Below, piece by piece: positions 11,253 to 45,900 of a DNA stretch of 64,000 nucleotides. Numbering within the stretch: position 1 is the stretch's first letter; each line of letters opens with the position of its first letter. Location of the stretch: assembly GCA_020137815.1 (NCBI GenBank), contig CM035353.1, positions 2,133,459 through 2,197,458 of the forward strand. Reading direction: 5' to 3'. This DNA is from Hormiphora californensis (taxonomy: Eukaryota; Ctenophora; Tentaculata; Cydippida; Pleurobrachiidae). A model generated the notes under the pieces. That model was given only the letters and a program-made list of their open reading frames with translations. It was not told the origin of the DNA and searched no databases. The position numbers and the translations under genes are program-made.

Positions 11253-12199
11253 GTGTTTATCTAGCTGTTTGTCTTCCTAACGTCGGGGCTAGCCGGCGCT
11301 GCAGGAATGGGAAGGAGTTTTTATAATACAGCTGTTTTGTCGTCCCGATTTGCCAAAGACGTGTCCCGTTGTATCAAACTTTGTCTCAATGTTATGACCC
11401 TCTTCATAGAGATGGGTGAGCTTGAGGGGACCCATCATGTCAGAACTATACAGAGAGATCCCCTCAGAATTCTACAAAGGGATGTCTTTGGCAAATCGGA
11501 AGCCTCGCCACATGCGTGTTAGTTTTTGTTTTATAACTTATTTTTGTAGAACCGGACCTGTCTGTTCATGTGTGTGGTATTGGTATGTGGTAATTTATTA
11601 TTTTAACCAACACAGCATCTCCTGGTTTCAGTTCTGTGTCAATTTATTCACAATGTTGACAATAAGAGCCGTTAAACCGCAGACGCGGCAATAAATATTG
11701 TGCGTCGTACACCAATACCGCGCGGTAGACCGGAGTGCGCGCGGTCCGGTGATTTGAAAACGAAATGTTTTGAGTTTTTTTTCGTTACGAAAAATTGAAA
11801 ATTCTGGTTTGGCGTTCGTTTTTTAACTTTTTCAAGTTTCAACTCGTCTAGCAACGCTACAGTCCATCAGTGCACAGTTTTTTGACGGTCACTATAAGGA
11901 CTGCAATGTAAAATAAAATTTGCGTGACTTGTCTGAAAATTCGGTCTCGAAAGTGAAGATCTGCAAGTTTTAGCGATTGAAACTGGTCTGATCTTTAGCC
12001 GGATAGGGCAATGTAAGCTATCTATGAAGGACCAAAAAGCTCCAAATAGTTTATAATTATTATATCTCCGACCCAGCCCCGCAAGCTGTGGGTGACGGGT
12101 GGCATGTGTACTGTGGGAGTGTCGTGCGCCACTGTGCCCCGGCCCCCGTTCTCAATTTCAATAATAAAATACCACCATTATATACCTTTTCAGCTAGGC
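11253..12199 (+). other. ATAD3 3'UTR and ATAD3-ERH intergenic interval
   Basis: Downstream of the ATAD3 stop there is a poly(A) signal AATAAA at 11690-11695, giving a 3'UTR of roughly 450 bases. The rest, about 500 bases up to the ERH start, must hold the ERH promoter and 5'UTR. A pyrimidine stretch plus cag just before the ERH ATG (12187-12193) could be an acceptor for an upstream non-coding exon. No other gene is supported; the open frames here show no recognisable features. Confidence 0.6.
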
Positions 12200-12901
12200 A
12201 TGTCTTCATCAGATAGGAGTCATACTATTCTCCTGGTACAACCTTCCCACAAACCCACCAGCCGAACATACTGTGACTACGAGACCCTCACGGAGGCCCT
12301 AGAAGGAGGTTTCTTTTCTATTTTTTTAGATTCTATACACCAGTACAAACTTGTAAACTATTCTATTGAAAAGAATCGAAATTATTTACTGATCAGTTAA
12401 AACAAGTACCAAATTTCAGTGTGTAAGATATACGAGGAGCATTTAAAGGAGTTAAATCCCAGCTCCCTGTCCATCACATATGATATCAGTCAACTGTTTG
12501 ACTTCATTGATGATCTGAACGATATGGTCTGCATGGTATTCGCAAGGTTAGTTTACTGAGACTTGCCTAGTCCCCCCCCCCGGGCTTGAACAAAGAAATA
12601 CTTATTAATAAACCACCGTATTTTCATTTTGTCCCTGTTGACCCAGCCGGAAGGAAATATCATCTCTACAGACTATTATCATGCGGCTCATAAACAATTA
12701 TCCGATACTTATTGATTTAATATTTTCACTCCCTCACCTAAACATCTTTCTTTCTTCTTTACCTAAACATGAAACACGACGAACACCAAGTTATTCCGTT
12801 AATTGTGTCCTCTTAGGAATAGCAGAAGTTACGAGCCAAAAGATAAGGAATGGATAAAGGAGAAGATATACGCTCTACTCAGAAAACAAGCAGGAAAATA
12901 G
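12200..12901 (+). CDS. ERH: Enhancer of rudimentary homolog
   Basis: Three exons, 12200-12308, 12420-12546 and 12817-12901 (TAG), encode 106 residues against 104 in human ERH. Recognisable blocks are [36 protein letters not shown] and [21 protein letters not shown] is a small, highly conserved nuclear homodimer that binds RNA-processing and methylation factors (for example CIZ1, SAFB and DGCR8 in animals). The start gives four extra residues (MSSSDR before SHTILL) compared with the usual MSHTILL; an upstream exon supplying a different start is possible. The gene ends only about 290 bp before the AP2M1 start codon on the same strand. Confidence 0.96.
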
Positions 12902-13194
12902 AACACTCAGCAGAGACCACAAGCTCTCAGGATTTCTGCAAACTGTCAGGATTTCTGCAAAGTTTCGAAGACACTTTTGTTGACACCCCTTACCCCGCTG
13001 ATGATCCAGCCTGTGACAGTGCCTGGTTATCTGTATTTTATTACAACTTTTAATATATCCCCAAAGTAATTTATATATTACAACACACATCTTGCGTCAG
13101 AATTCTGAAAACTTGCGTTATATTTTGCTCCCCTTTTTACCCTACATATCTAAATAATCATGTTTAGTAGCTAGGAGGGTGTTAATGTTGTGAT

Positions 13195-35160
<21,966 letters not shown>

Positions 35161-36119
35161 CATGTGTGTTGATTCTTCTCACACCCTGGGTGTGGTGAAG
35201 TGTGATTTTTCTCCCACCCTTTTTGTGGTGTGATCTCATTCCCCCTGTCCCAAAAAAGTAGATTATTTTGTTTTGTTGGGTGAAATTGCCCCCCCCCCCC
35301 CCCCCCCGTGAAATTGCTTTGAAAACTATTTTTAGGAGAGTGTTCAGGGTCTACACATTTTTATATCACACTATGATTTGGGATATATAAACTACTGGGA
35401 CTCTGGTTAGATAACAACACCTTATTTCTTCTTTTATTTTGATATAGTTTACACATCTTTGATTCTGAACGTCTGGTTGTGTGTGTGTGTGTGTTTGAGA
35501 ATGATATATTGATCTTCGAGTACTGAGTAAAAGTTTAGAGAGAGAGAGAGAAACGCTCGGGGCCCGTGTGGGAGTGGTGCGTGTAGTGGACCGAAAGAGA
35601 AGTGGGATGATTCTCATTGAGATTCCCTCATGGAGGGGTATCGCCCTCGTCTCTCCCTGCTCACTATTATATCCCCTGGATTTTAGTAGTCTCTTATTCC
35701 CCACTTTGGTCATGTTATTCGTTGTTGTTGAGTCGAGAGAGCATGCTGAGTGGAAAATTAGTTAATCATCATCATGTTTATAATTATGACTAGATTGAAG
35801 GGGAATTTAGATACCATTGATTTAGGCCACATTTTGAAACAAACAATCAATAGCTTGACATTTTTGGTAAGATTATGTATGTGCTTTCAACAATCAATTA
35901 ACTAAGGGTAAAAAATAGAAAATGTGACGTTGGTTTTAGGATAGAGAGAAGAGATGCGATAATTTGTGGTTAAACCACTGTTATTTTTTGGATCATTATG
36001 TGAATACTTTGTTAGCTATCTTTCAGATATTATACATACGAACCTCTGAAAAGGCTGGTTCTTACAATTGTCGCATAATGTACATAATTCACGTGTGATG
36101 TATTCAAAATAAACCGATC

Positions 36120-36212
36120 GTGTTTCCTTTTTTCTCAATCTGGATCTGACAGTGCCAGACCTCGTTTTGATTCTCTGAGATTGAGAATCAAACCGAGGTC
36201 TGGCATCTCAAT
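36120..36212. repeat. Short foldback in AP2M1-DRAM intergenic region
   Basis: Arms ctcaatctggatctgacag... and ...tctggcatctcaatctgag pair around a small centre. A second foldback, about 36680-36805 (arms ttaaagtgcgtttcaaacga and its inverse), follows. Apart from these, 35161-36988 holds the AP2M1 3'UTR with the AATAAA at 36108-36113 and, presumably, the promoter of the DRAM-like gene. I see no further gene there. Confidence 0.7.
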
Positions 36213-36988
36213 CTGAGTGTGCGACTGTCTGGCGGCACCAGACCCTGATTTGATTTTCAGATGGGGTCTGCGGCAACAGGTGTGCGACAGCTGCCGATGC
36301 TCAGACCACGGTTCTCAGGCCAAATTCGTTGACAGTTCCCTCAGATTTGAAAGGCACACTGGCGCAGTTTTTTGTTGTTTGTGGTGCATTTGTGACGCGC
36401 GCAGTTCAAAGTTTCATTCATTGAAATGCGCCGCGCAGGCAGAATTCAAGTTCAAACCGTTGTTTTAAAAACAGAGAAAGAAAAAAGTTTAAAAACAGGG
36501 ACCGGTGCCAAAACTCAAAAAGTTCTTGTTTGAAAATTGATTGTTTGTTTTATCCCCTGACGTGGCCACTGCCCCGGACGCACAGTGCCATGCTGGGCCG
36601 AAGGCCCTGCTCCGTCCGTGTCAAAAACTGTCAAACGAAATTGGTGCTTAAAACTGTATCTCTGAGTTGAAACACAAGCCTTAAAGTGCGTTTCAAACGA
36701 CTTGACCTAAGATTCCTGGAAATTCAGGATTTCCCCTTTGTAAATACACGCGCAATGCGCCAAATTCCAAGAATTACGGGTCAAGTCGCTTGAAACGGAC
36801 TTTAGATTACATCCAGACTATCTTTACAGACTGCCCAGTGCCCATACCTCCGGCCGCTTTTCATTTTTGAAATTTTGATTTTTTTCAGAAATAGTTGGAG
36901 CCATATATCGCCTATAAAATAACCTTAATTATCCGATTATCCAGGGTTTAGGGCTTGAGGTTTCGAGGGAACACAGCGGGAAACTCGA

Positions 36989-39900
36989 ATGGAACCTATT
37001 TTGCAGTTTAGTAAATCAAAAACAATCGAAGGTTTCGGGAGTCTACTTGGCTACCTTCCCTTTTGTCTGACCCTACTTATTGGCGGCGGGATAGTTGTGT
37101 GTTATTGTGTGGCAGTAAGCTTGGGTCATGTTGAAGCGGCATTTCCCTACATCAGCGATACGGGCACCTTTCCGCCTGAGAGTTGCATCTTTACACTCTC
37201 CCTCAACTGTGCCGCCGTTGTAGGTAATTGCAACTAAAATCAAGAAGAACAATTCTTTCTTAACTTCCCATAAGAAGAGAACCCCCGAAGAGAACAGTCT
37301 CGAATTGAAACAAGATGAGAGTTGTATGTTGGTAGAGTAGCTCACTGCGGTTTCCGTTTCAGCTATAGCGATATTTACCCTCAAGTACCTCCATGTTAAA
37401 CAATACAATAGAGGGTGCAGTAGCAGGGTCCGGACCGTCAACACAGCTGGCCTTATCGTCGGTTATATCTCTGCTTTTGGGATTATGGTCGTGGCTGCAT
37501 TCCAGGTAAAATATTAAGTTTCTTTTTCACCCGAAATGCATTTCACGATTTTATGTTGTTGACAGATCATCAATTGATTGTTGACGGATCGATTGAAACT
37601 GTATTCCCAGGAGACGAATGTGCTGTCAGTTCACGTGTTAGGAGCAATGATGGCTTTCTTCGGAGGTGAGCAACATATCAAATCTCTTTTTTGAACAACG
37701 GATTGGCTTAAAAAATTCGTGTTACGTAATACGTTTTTCGAGTTTCTCAATGCATCATGCACTTGCCGGTTAATTTTATTATGAAGTTAAGGACCTAGCA
37801 TCGACTTCTATCCTGTTGTACAGATAAGAAATTAGGTCATCCATCTCTTCGATGTTTTTAAACCCAGCGTAGGGGAATGCTAAGAAACTTTAGAAACTAC
37901 ACAATGCTAAGAAACCCTCCCTTCCCGTATAATTCAGGTACAGTTTATATGTTCCTTATAGCCTCCCTCGGCTTTATGAGGGATGTCAACTTTGGAGTTA
38001 ACGAGGCGAGGTATAGCCGGGCTCGACTCTGCATGGCTTTCCTATCACTTGTCAGCTTTATACTCAGTATCCTTTTCAAGCTCCAACAATGTGTGTCTTG
38101 TGTTACTGTCTGTAATGTGTCATAATCCCATGTTCAATGTTTTAATGTTCCACAGTTGTATGGATTTACTTAGGAAATAATTATTATAGTAGGGCTGAAC
38201 CGTACTCAGTAAAAATATCCTCTTCCAAGACTGACCTGTTCTGTAATGGACGGCATATAATGATGTGCGTACCATGGCTGAGAATCACCCATAGAATGTC
38301 ATGTCATTGTATGGGTGTACGAGTCCTAGTGAGTCCTATTGTGTGTATGACGAGTCCTAGTGAGAAGTGTGTATGAAATCCGTGTGTCATGATCCTTAAC
38401 CAAACTAAACAACCAATTAGCTATTGCAACGGCCGCCTATGCCAATAGTGTTTGGGAGCCAGCTGATCCTGATAATGCCCTTCTTTGGTCGCCCCATGAT
38501 ACAGTGAGTGCGTGTGAAATGAAGTGTGATCCTGTCACACTGTGTGACATGTGCGTGTTTTGATACAATTGGATGCTCCATGGTGAGATTAATATTCGTG
38601 TGATTTCAATATTTTAAGCACATTATTCCGTAAAGTATATGGCATGCTAATGTGTGAGGAGTGTGTGATTTCCAGCACATTAAATGTACTTGTTAAGTGT
38701 TGGAGGATTCAACTAGATACTGTATAACTCCGACAATTCTTTACTGTCTGTGCAGATTTCGGTGTAAGCTAAGCTTCACTAAAGTATACAACATACATGT
38801 ACAATATATACTATGTACATTATTACATTAATTATAACTTAAGTTTCACCGTTCTCCGAATGTATGAATTAGATATATATTCCCACGGCCCATATCATTC
38901 CAAGTGTATTTTCCTAAACATCTGATATTAGCCTTTTCACTAACTGGCCTGGTTGTGGGATTTGAACTAGATATGGCAAACATAGCGAGAATATGGAAAA
39001 CCACAGACAAGGTACTGCACGTTATAGTCATGGATATATAATATAATATATATATAATATAATATAATATAATATGGCTGACTAATGCAATGGTTCATTG
39101 AATGAATGAATGATAATGTGAAATGCTAATTTTAGGGTTTTTACAAAGCTATATTTCTTCTAATGCGCTGTCCATTTGATTAGTAATACTAATTAGCACT
39201 GCAATATATACTAATTTAGTATATAGTGCAGTGCTAATGATAGTATGAATAAGTAATAACCCGTAGTCACACTGTCCAAGTTGTTACACATGTAATCACC
39301 AGCTGACCAATACCCAGTTTATTTCCCTAACTGCAACCTAACTATAATAGTGCTTGTATGCACCCACGTGAGTGTAGCACAACTGAGGGGTGTTGACCCT
39401 ACCGCTGATATCAGAATGTGGACAAGCGATCAAAAGGTAGTTCTTATTAATAATATGCAATTTGTACGTCATTAATACAGTCGAACCCCGATTTACCGCA
39501 ATCTTCGGGGGAAGCTTTTCATCAATATTAATAACAAGCGTACCCACCGGATGCGCCTCAAGAATATGAGCTGTTGACGACCCATCCATTTGTTCATATG
39601 CAACAATATATTCAATAAACCATATTCATTTCAATCTTCAACCTATCGAGGTTAAATTATTTAATTGATTTTTTAAATCGGTGGAAATAATTATTCATTT
39701 GTTAAATCGAGGTCCAGTATTCAGAAATTGACTTTACGAACTTAGTTTTAATTTAACGAAAAGTTAAATAAAAGCGTGAAACAGCGAGAATAAAATCTCT
39801 TCAAAAAATAAGGATATATTTACCGACAAATCGCTACAATGTTCAGTTGTAGAACGAAGAATGATACATGTTATTCAATGTTATGTTCAATCGAAATATG

Positions 39901-42900
39901 ATCGGGTGATCATGAGCCAATTGTTACGCTTGAAGCGTCCACATTAGTATGTGTGCTATCCAACTCCCTCCCAGGCTCAATCACATTCATCTCAATCACT
40001 TCACTCTGGCCCTCTCCCGCTTGGCTTGATGATCTTCTCCGGAAGAACTTTCCTAATCGATCCTCCACCTGAAGTAAGGGTGAACAAATACCCTACTAAA
40101 ATATAGTTCGACGCGACGCGACGCGCGATCGATGAACGATCGATAAACGATCGATATCGATCGTTTATCGATCGTTTATCGATCGTTCATCGATCGCGCG
40201 TCGCATCGCGTCGAACTATATTTTAGTAGGGTATATCACAATACAAACACCACCAGACATGCTCTCAGTAACACAAATCCCAGGCGAGTTCTCAAATGAC
40301 TGACCTGAACTAGACAAACTTTTTCATTTTAACCTGAACTAGGTGACTCTTTTAATAGCTTACTTGACGTCCCTCCCCTCGCCCCCCCCCCCCCTGCTCA
40401 TTTACCTGAAAGGTGAATTTAATGAACGCAGTACCCAACTTGCTGTAGAGGATGGGATTAAGGACTGAGTTGAGGGGTAGGATGACCAGGGAGAAGATGG
40501 GGTAGTAGGGTGACATGTCCACCACCTGCCCTGTGTGCAACATACAACAAGTCAAGAAGGGAACCCACGTCATTGTCTCTGTAACGACGATAAGGGACAC
40601 TTTCCGCTGTAGAATCATGTTTTTGGAGCTTGATGCGTCCATGCTGTGGTGTGACACTAAAACAGCGATTACCAGGTGGGCCATTATAACCGTCATGAAG
40701 CAGAGTGCGTGGAAGGCGAGGGTGAACCATACAAAGAGGATCTGGGGGTCGTTGGGGGTGACAAAGTATTTGAATTGGCACACGGGATGACTTGCGTAGA
40801 AAGAAACCCTGGTTCCAGTGATACCGCCAACATCCTTGGAGAAGAGGTCAGTAACTAATGTCCTGATGGTCGACCAAGGCATGTGGAGGTGATTGCTAGC
40901 CTTCTTACCAGACGATTTTCCGAAGTATCCCAAAGCAACCTCCATGTGATGATTCTTGGAGACAGGCCCTAGGAATAGGCCAATGTTCCGACTGTATGAA
41001 AGGCCATTCACGAAGGAATCCTCGAGAAATGGTAGTAAGGGAACAACGCTGATGATCAGAGATGCCAGGATACATGTTGCCATGAGAATGCGGATATACC
41101 ACATTGTTCTCTTCTCTACTGCTTCGCTTCGTCGCATATGCACCGATTGCAGGGTACCGTGGACTCTGAATCCGCTAAGGGTTGCCATGGATACAGAAAG
41201 AATGCAGGATCCAGTTGTTATCATAATGCCCAGGATCTGGCAGGGATAGCCAATGGACCAGTCCAACCGTTTCTTGCAAAATCTTTCACCCCAGATCATG
41301 GAATAGAAGCAAATAGCAAGGAGGTAACCACTGGTCATCAAGTCTCCCAGACATATTAGCTGCATCATACTTTGTTGAATGAAGATGGATGTTTTTATGT
41401 CCGGATTTGATACCTGTTGGATGCTCCTATACAGGGAATATACATTTAGTATACATCCACCAAGTCCTATGCCCCAAGCCCACACGAGCAGATTACCCTG
41501 CACCAGTTTCACGGAGCACTCCTCATTACACTCATCCGACAGGTCGTGACACTCGATTTTACCATTACACTTTTGTGTCAACGGAAGGTATTTCCGGCCA
41601 TCTGTACACTGGAAGTTGTTGGCACACTGGTTTTCATCGGATCCATCACCACAGTGATCCTGGAGGTCGCAGGCGTTTTCAAAGGGTACACAACGGCCAT
41701 TGGCACACGGAAAATATTCGTCATGGTACCCGTATAACTTGCCAGGGATGACCACCGTCAAATTGTGGTCTCTGTCCAGTGTATAGACTTTGTGTTTGAT
41801 GTTTGTGCACCACTGTACGTGAATTGATTGGTTTCGTGGACAAGGCACATCGCACAGACCATTACAAGCAGCAAATGTATACGGCTCACCATAGAGATAT
41901 CTACAGTCAGCGTAGCTCTTAGTATCTATGAAGCCCTGTCGAGGCGTCACCCCAAATGGAACTTTATCAAATAGAGTCACTGTACTGCACTGGGCTTTAA
42001 AGAGTTGATCTCTTGATGTTTCCAAGCCTGGTAAACAGAATGGGGAGTGAGCAAGATGTCCGTGGATTATAAGTTTGTGAGACACCTCAGGCACACCCAT
42101 GGACTTTGAGCAAGCAGCCTTTTCTTTCTCACACGTGTACATATTCATCCCACACACACTCTTTAGCTCTTTAAACTTTGCTATTCCTCCTGTTCCACAA
42201 AGAAAGACTTCCTCGCAGGCAGAGTCAGTGTACCTCCAGGTCAGACCAGCTCCACACGGCTTCCAATTATCCTTCTCATCCTCCCCCTCAGCACAGTCCT
42301 TAACACCATCATTGACCCATCCAAAGGGAATCTTCAAGGGAATCTGAACTTCACCGAAGTTTCTTTTGCACGTTCGTTGGGAAACAAGTCCGCATAGATT
42401 ATCGTTTTCGTCAATGCCAAATTTGCAATGACTTTTTCCGTCACACATCTTGTGGCGGTGTATTCTACAGAAGCCGCCCAACTCGACACACTTAAGATCT
42501 AGTTGGTCATCGCAAACACCGGGCATTCCAGGGAGACATGTCATCAGAGTGGACACGGTGCTTGGGTAGCCTCTTATCAGACACTTTCCAGCAACTCTTG
42601 CCGGATCACTGCAGTTGGTCTGGTCCAGCCCACTTTTGAGGTATGGCATATCGGGGGCCCTCATTGGGTTTCGAAACTGAAATGGGAAGCATCGACTTCC
42701 ATTGAAAAGTGGAAAACCTTCTTCCCAGGTGCTATCGTTCCATTGCCTCAAAATCTCATCAGTATTACTACAAATACCCGTGTTGTTTACGTGCCCTGTG
42801 AGAGTAATAAAAACTTGATGAATTACGAAAGTCTTACTAAGTGCAGAAATAAAATCTGACTGAAGGAGCTTACTACATAAAATTTAAGTTCCAAGTTTGT

Positions 42901-45900
42901 AAGTTTGGTACCAATTACCTATTACTATGGGACGCTATTTGGTCAAAACGTTTACCCTAAATCATATGCCAGCTCTTACCGGGATGGTTAATGGAGATAC
43001 TTCTAGACATGTCTTGTAAGGGCATGATGGAGGGTATATATCCATATTCACATCGAATCCCGTAAATACGTCCTCCACACTGGACCTCATCAAAGCACCA
43101 ATCGTTTGTGATACCATGATCCCCAAGATTATCCGCGGAAGTCTCCAAGGGGATGTCATCGCAGATTAAATCACATGCTGATCCGTTATAAATCCCCACG
43201 GAATACAAGCCCTCCAGTTCAATTATTTCCAATGTGTTTTCCTCGCTGGTGTGACATGGGCTCGTCTGAATGCCAAGAGCTTGATGAAACCTGGGACACA
43301 AGTATCCACAATACGGTGGAGACGCGAGAAGATCAAAATCAAAGGCGTAAGGATTGGTGAATGATAGGTATCCTAAACCACAGGCTTGGTAACTTGCTGG
43401 ATCAACCGGACAAGATCTGCTAAGAGTCATTGTAGGCTTTCGGGTCAGCAAGCTGGGACGTCTCACGGCTGTGTATGTCACATTTCTGGAGATTATGCAC
43501 TGGTACGTATCAGTCCCACAGACCCTCTTCATGAACCCGTTAACCGGGGTGATTGGACATGGTTCAGTGTTGATCACGATATAAAGGCGGGATAGTAGTA
43601 GTAGTGGTGTGATCATATGTTTCAACTGCAAAAAGCTGTATCAAATATTCGAGAAGATTGTTAATTGTAGTGTTCTCCTGCAAAAACTGTAGTCTTCTCC
43701 TTCAAATGCCATGTAGTCTTCTCCCGCAAAAACTAGTTAATATAATTCCGACACCAACAAGACTAACGGGGATTGCGGTTTATAGTTTTATATATTTTGA
43801 AGCATAACCATTCATACCTCGTGGGCGATATATCTCAACAACAAAAACGCACTGTACCTTATACAGTCGGACCCCGATTTAGTGGCATCCTCGGGGGAAA
43901 GGGGTTTGTCCACTAAATCGGGGTATCCACTAAATTGGGGTCAAATATACTTTTAATTTCCTATATCGGGGGAAGATAATCGGTAATCCTGCCACTAAAT
44001 CGGGGTGCCACTAAACCTGGGGCCACTAAATCGGGGTCCGACTGTAGTTATATTTTATGAAGCATAACCATTCTGTGCTTTTAGAGCATAAAATCAGAAA
44101 ATCAAATTACAAGCTCGCTACTTATAAAGATATAATACTACTAATATAAATCTCCGACCAATCGCCTTCACATAACAACTAACAAGCTAGTAAGGTGAAA
44201 GGGAGCGGGGAGATCATTAATATATTGAAGTTGTAGAGGACGTAGGTAACGCTATTTTAGTGGCTGAATAAGTACGCCCCCTGATTCAACCAGTGAGAGG
44301 GCCCCCCTCACTGGTTGAATCGCCCTTGTAGTTACTACAGTCGGACCCCGATTTAGGGACACCCTCGGAATGATAAAAACGCACCAAATGAACTATCAGC
44401 TCAAACGGACGGGGTTGCACAACAATTGATGGACGAAGACCTGTGATCTGTTTTGATGTGAGTCGTGAGAGAGTGCCACCGCGGGTTATTGAGGGTCTCG
44501 GCGTGAAACCCAAGAACCCCCCCCCCCCCCCCCCGCTGATGAGGGAGGAGAGGAGGAAGGGAGAGAAAGGGTCGATAAACCTGCCGATGAGCCTATTGCA
44601 CAGCCAACATACTGGGTGATTTAAAGATGTGTGTGTGTGTGTGTGTGTTTTTCTATCCCATGCCTAGTGTTTTAAAAGATAACGCAGTAAAGTTGCCCAG
44701 AGCTTGTCAGATCGAGTGAGATCGAGGTGTTTTTAGTACTTCAAAAGAAAGAATTGGTGACGCAATCACTCCTCCACTACCAGCCGTTACCAAGTGAAGG
44801 AACCCAATCTCCCAGCAGAGAAGGGACGATATTTTCTACAGGGTGTCGATCGAGACCCCTTAACGCTTGTAGAAATAAAAGGCGGTATGTACCTTGTGTG
44901 AAATGTTTTAATAAAATAGACAAAAAAACAGCTTGAAGAAACATTGCTCTATAAAGCTTTAAAGAGCCAATTTCCCAACAGCAAATAAAACACAAACGAC
45001 TTCAAAACGTGTCCACCTCAAGGTACATGGTTGCTAAATTTAGTGAAAGTTCACTCTTGCTGTTCGGATCCCCCCGCCGCGGTAGTCATCATCTCTGATC
45101 CAGAAGCTCCTCCTTCTTCTGAACCCCTATTAGGGGTAGATAGATCAGACATCTCAATTTCAGGATTGGCCACCCCATCCCCCTCCATTTTGGCCCTCAT
45201 GAAATCGAAGCCAGCTTTCCCATAACCTCCCATATTTTTCGCTATACTGTATACTTTGTCGCTGTACAACATGGGATTTAACACAGAGTTGATGGGCAGG
45301 ACTATGACAGAAAATATGTCGTAGTACGGGGTCGCATCAATCACCTCCGCCATGTGAAAGCAGGATGTTATCATCATGGGTAGCCAGCACATCAAATCTG
45401 TTGTAATGATGAGCGTGACTTTTCTTTGGGTCTTCTGTTGTTGTTTAAGACGTTCCTTCATCGCCGTGTTGACATGGTTTTCTCCGGCAGGTGCCGCCGC
45501 CATCAACCTCTGAACACTCTGCCTTGTGTAGTAACCGATGGCAACGTAACAGAAACAAATCATAGCCAGGCAAGAGATGTTAAGCAATTTAAAGGCCAGG
45601 ACAAAGGCAAATTGAGGGTCATCAGGGATGACAAAGTATTTGAATACGCAAACCCCCTCATTACCATAGAAACCAACTAGATTATTCAGTCCCTCCAAGT
45701 TACCGTAATCCGCTGTGTACATGCCACGAACTAAAGATGTTATCTTGTCCCACTTCATTATCTCACTGTCACTTTTGATCTTCAAAATTCGTCCGTAGTA
45801 TCCCTCAAGAACCTCCAAGTGCTCTTCCTTCCCCTGGACACCCACAAAGAACTTAAGCTGCTTACTCCAAGTTTGACCATTAATAAACATATCCTCCAGA

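Noticed and set aside
38934-39041. Possible last exon of the DRAM-like gene (reads LAFSLTGLVVGFELDMANIA)
   Set aside because: It cannot be joined in phase without a speculative micro-exon, and the exon at 51911 fits both phase and family sequence much better.
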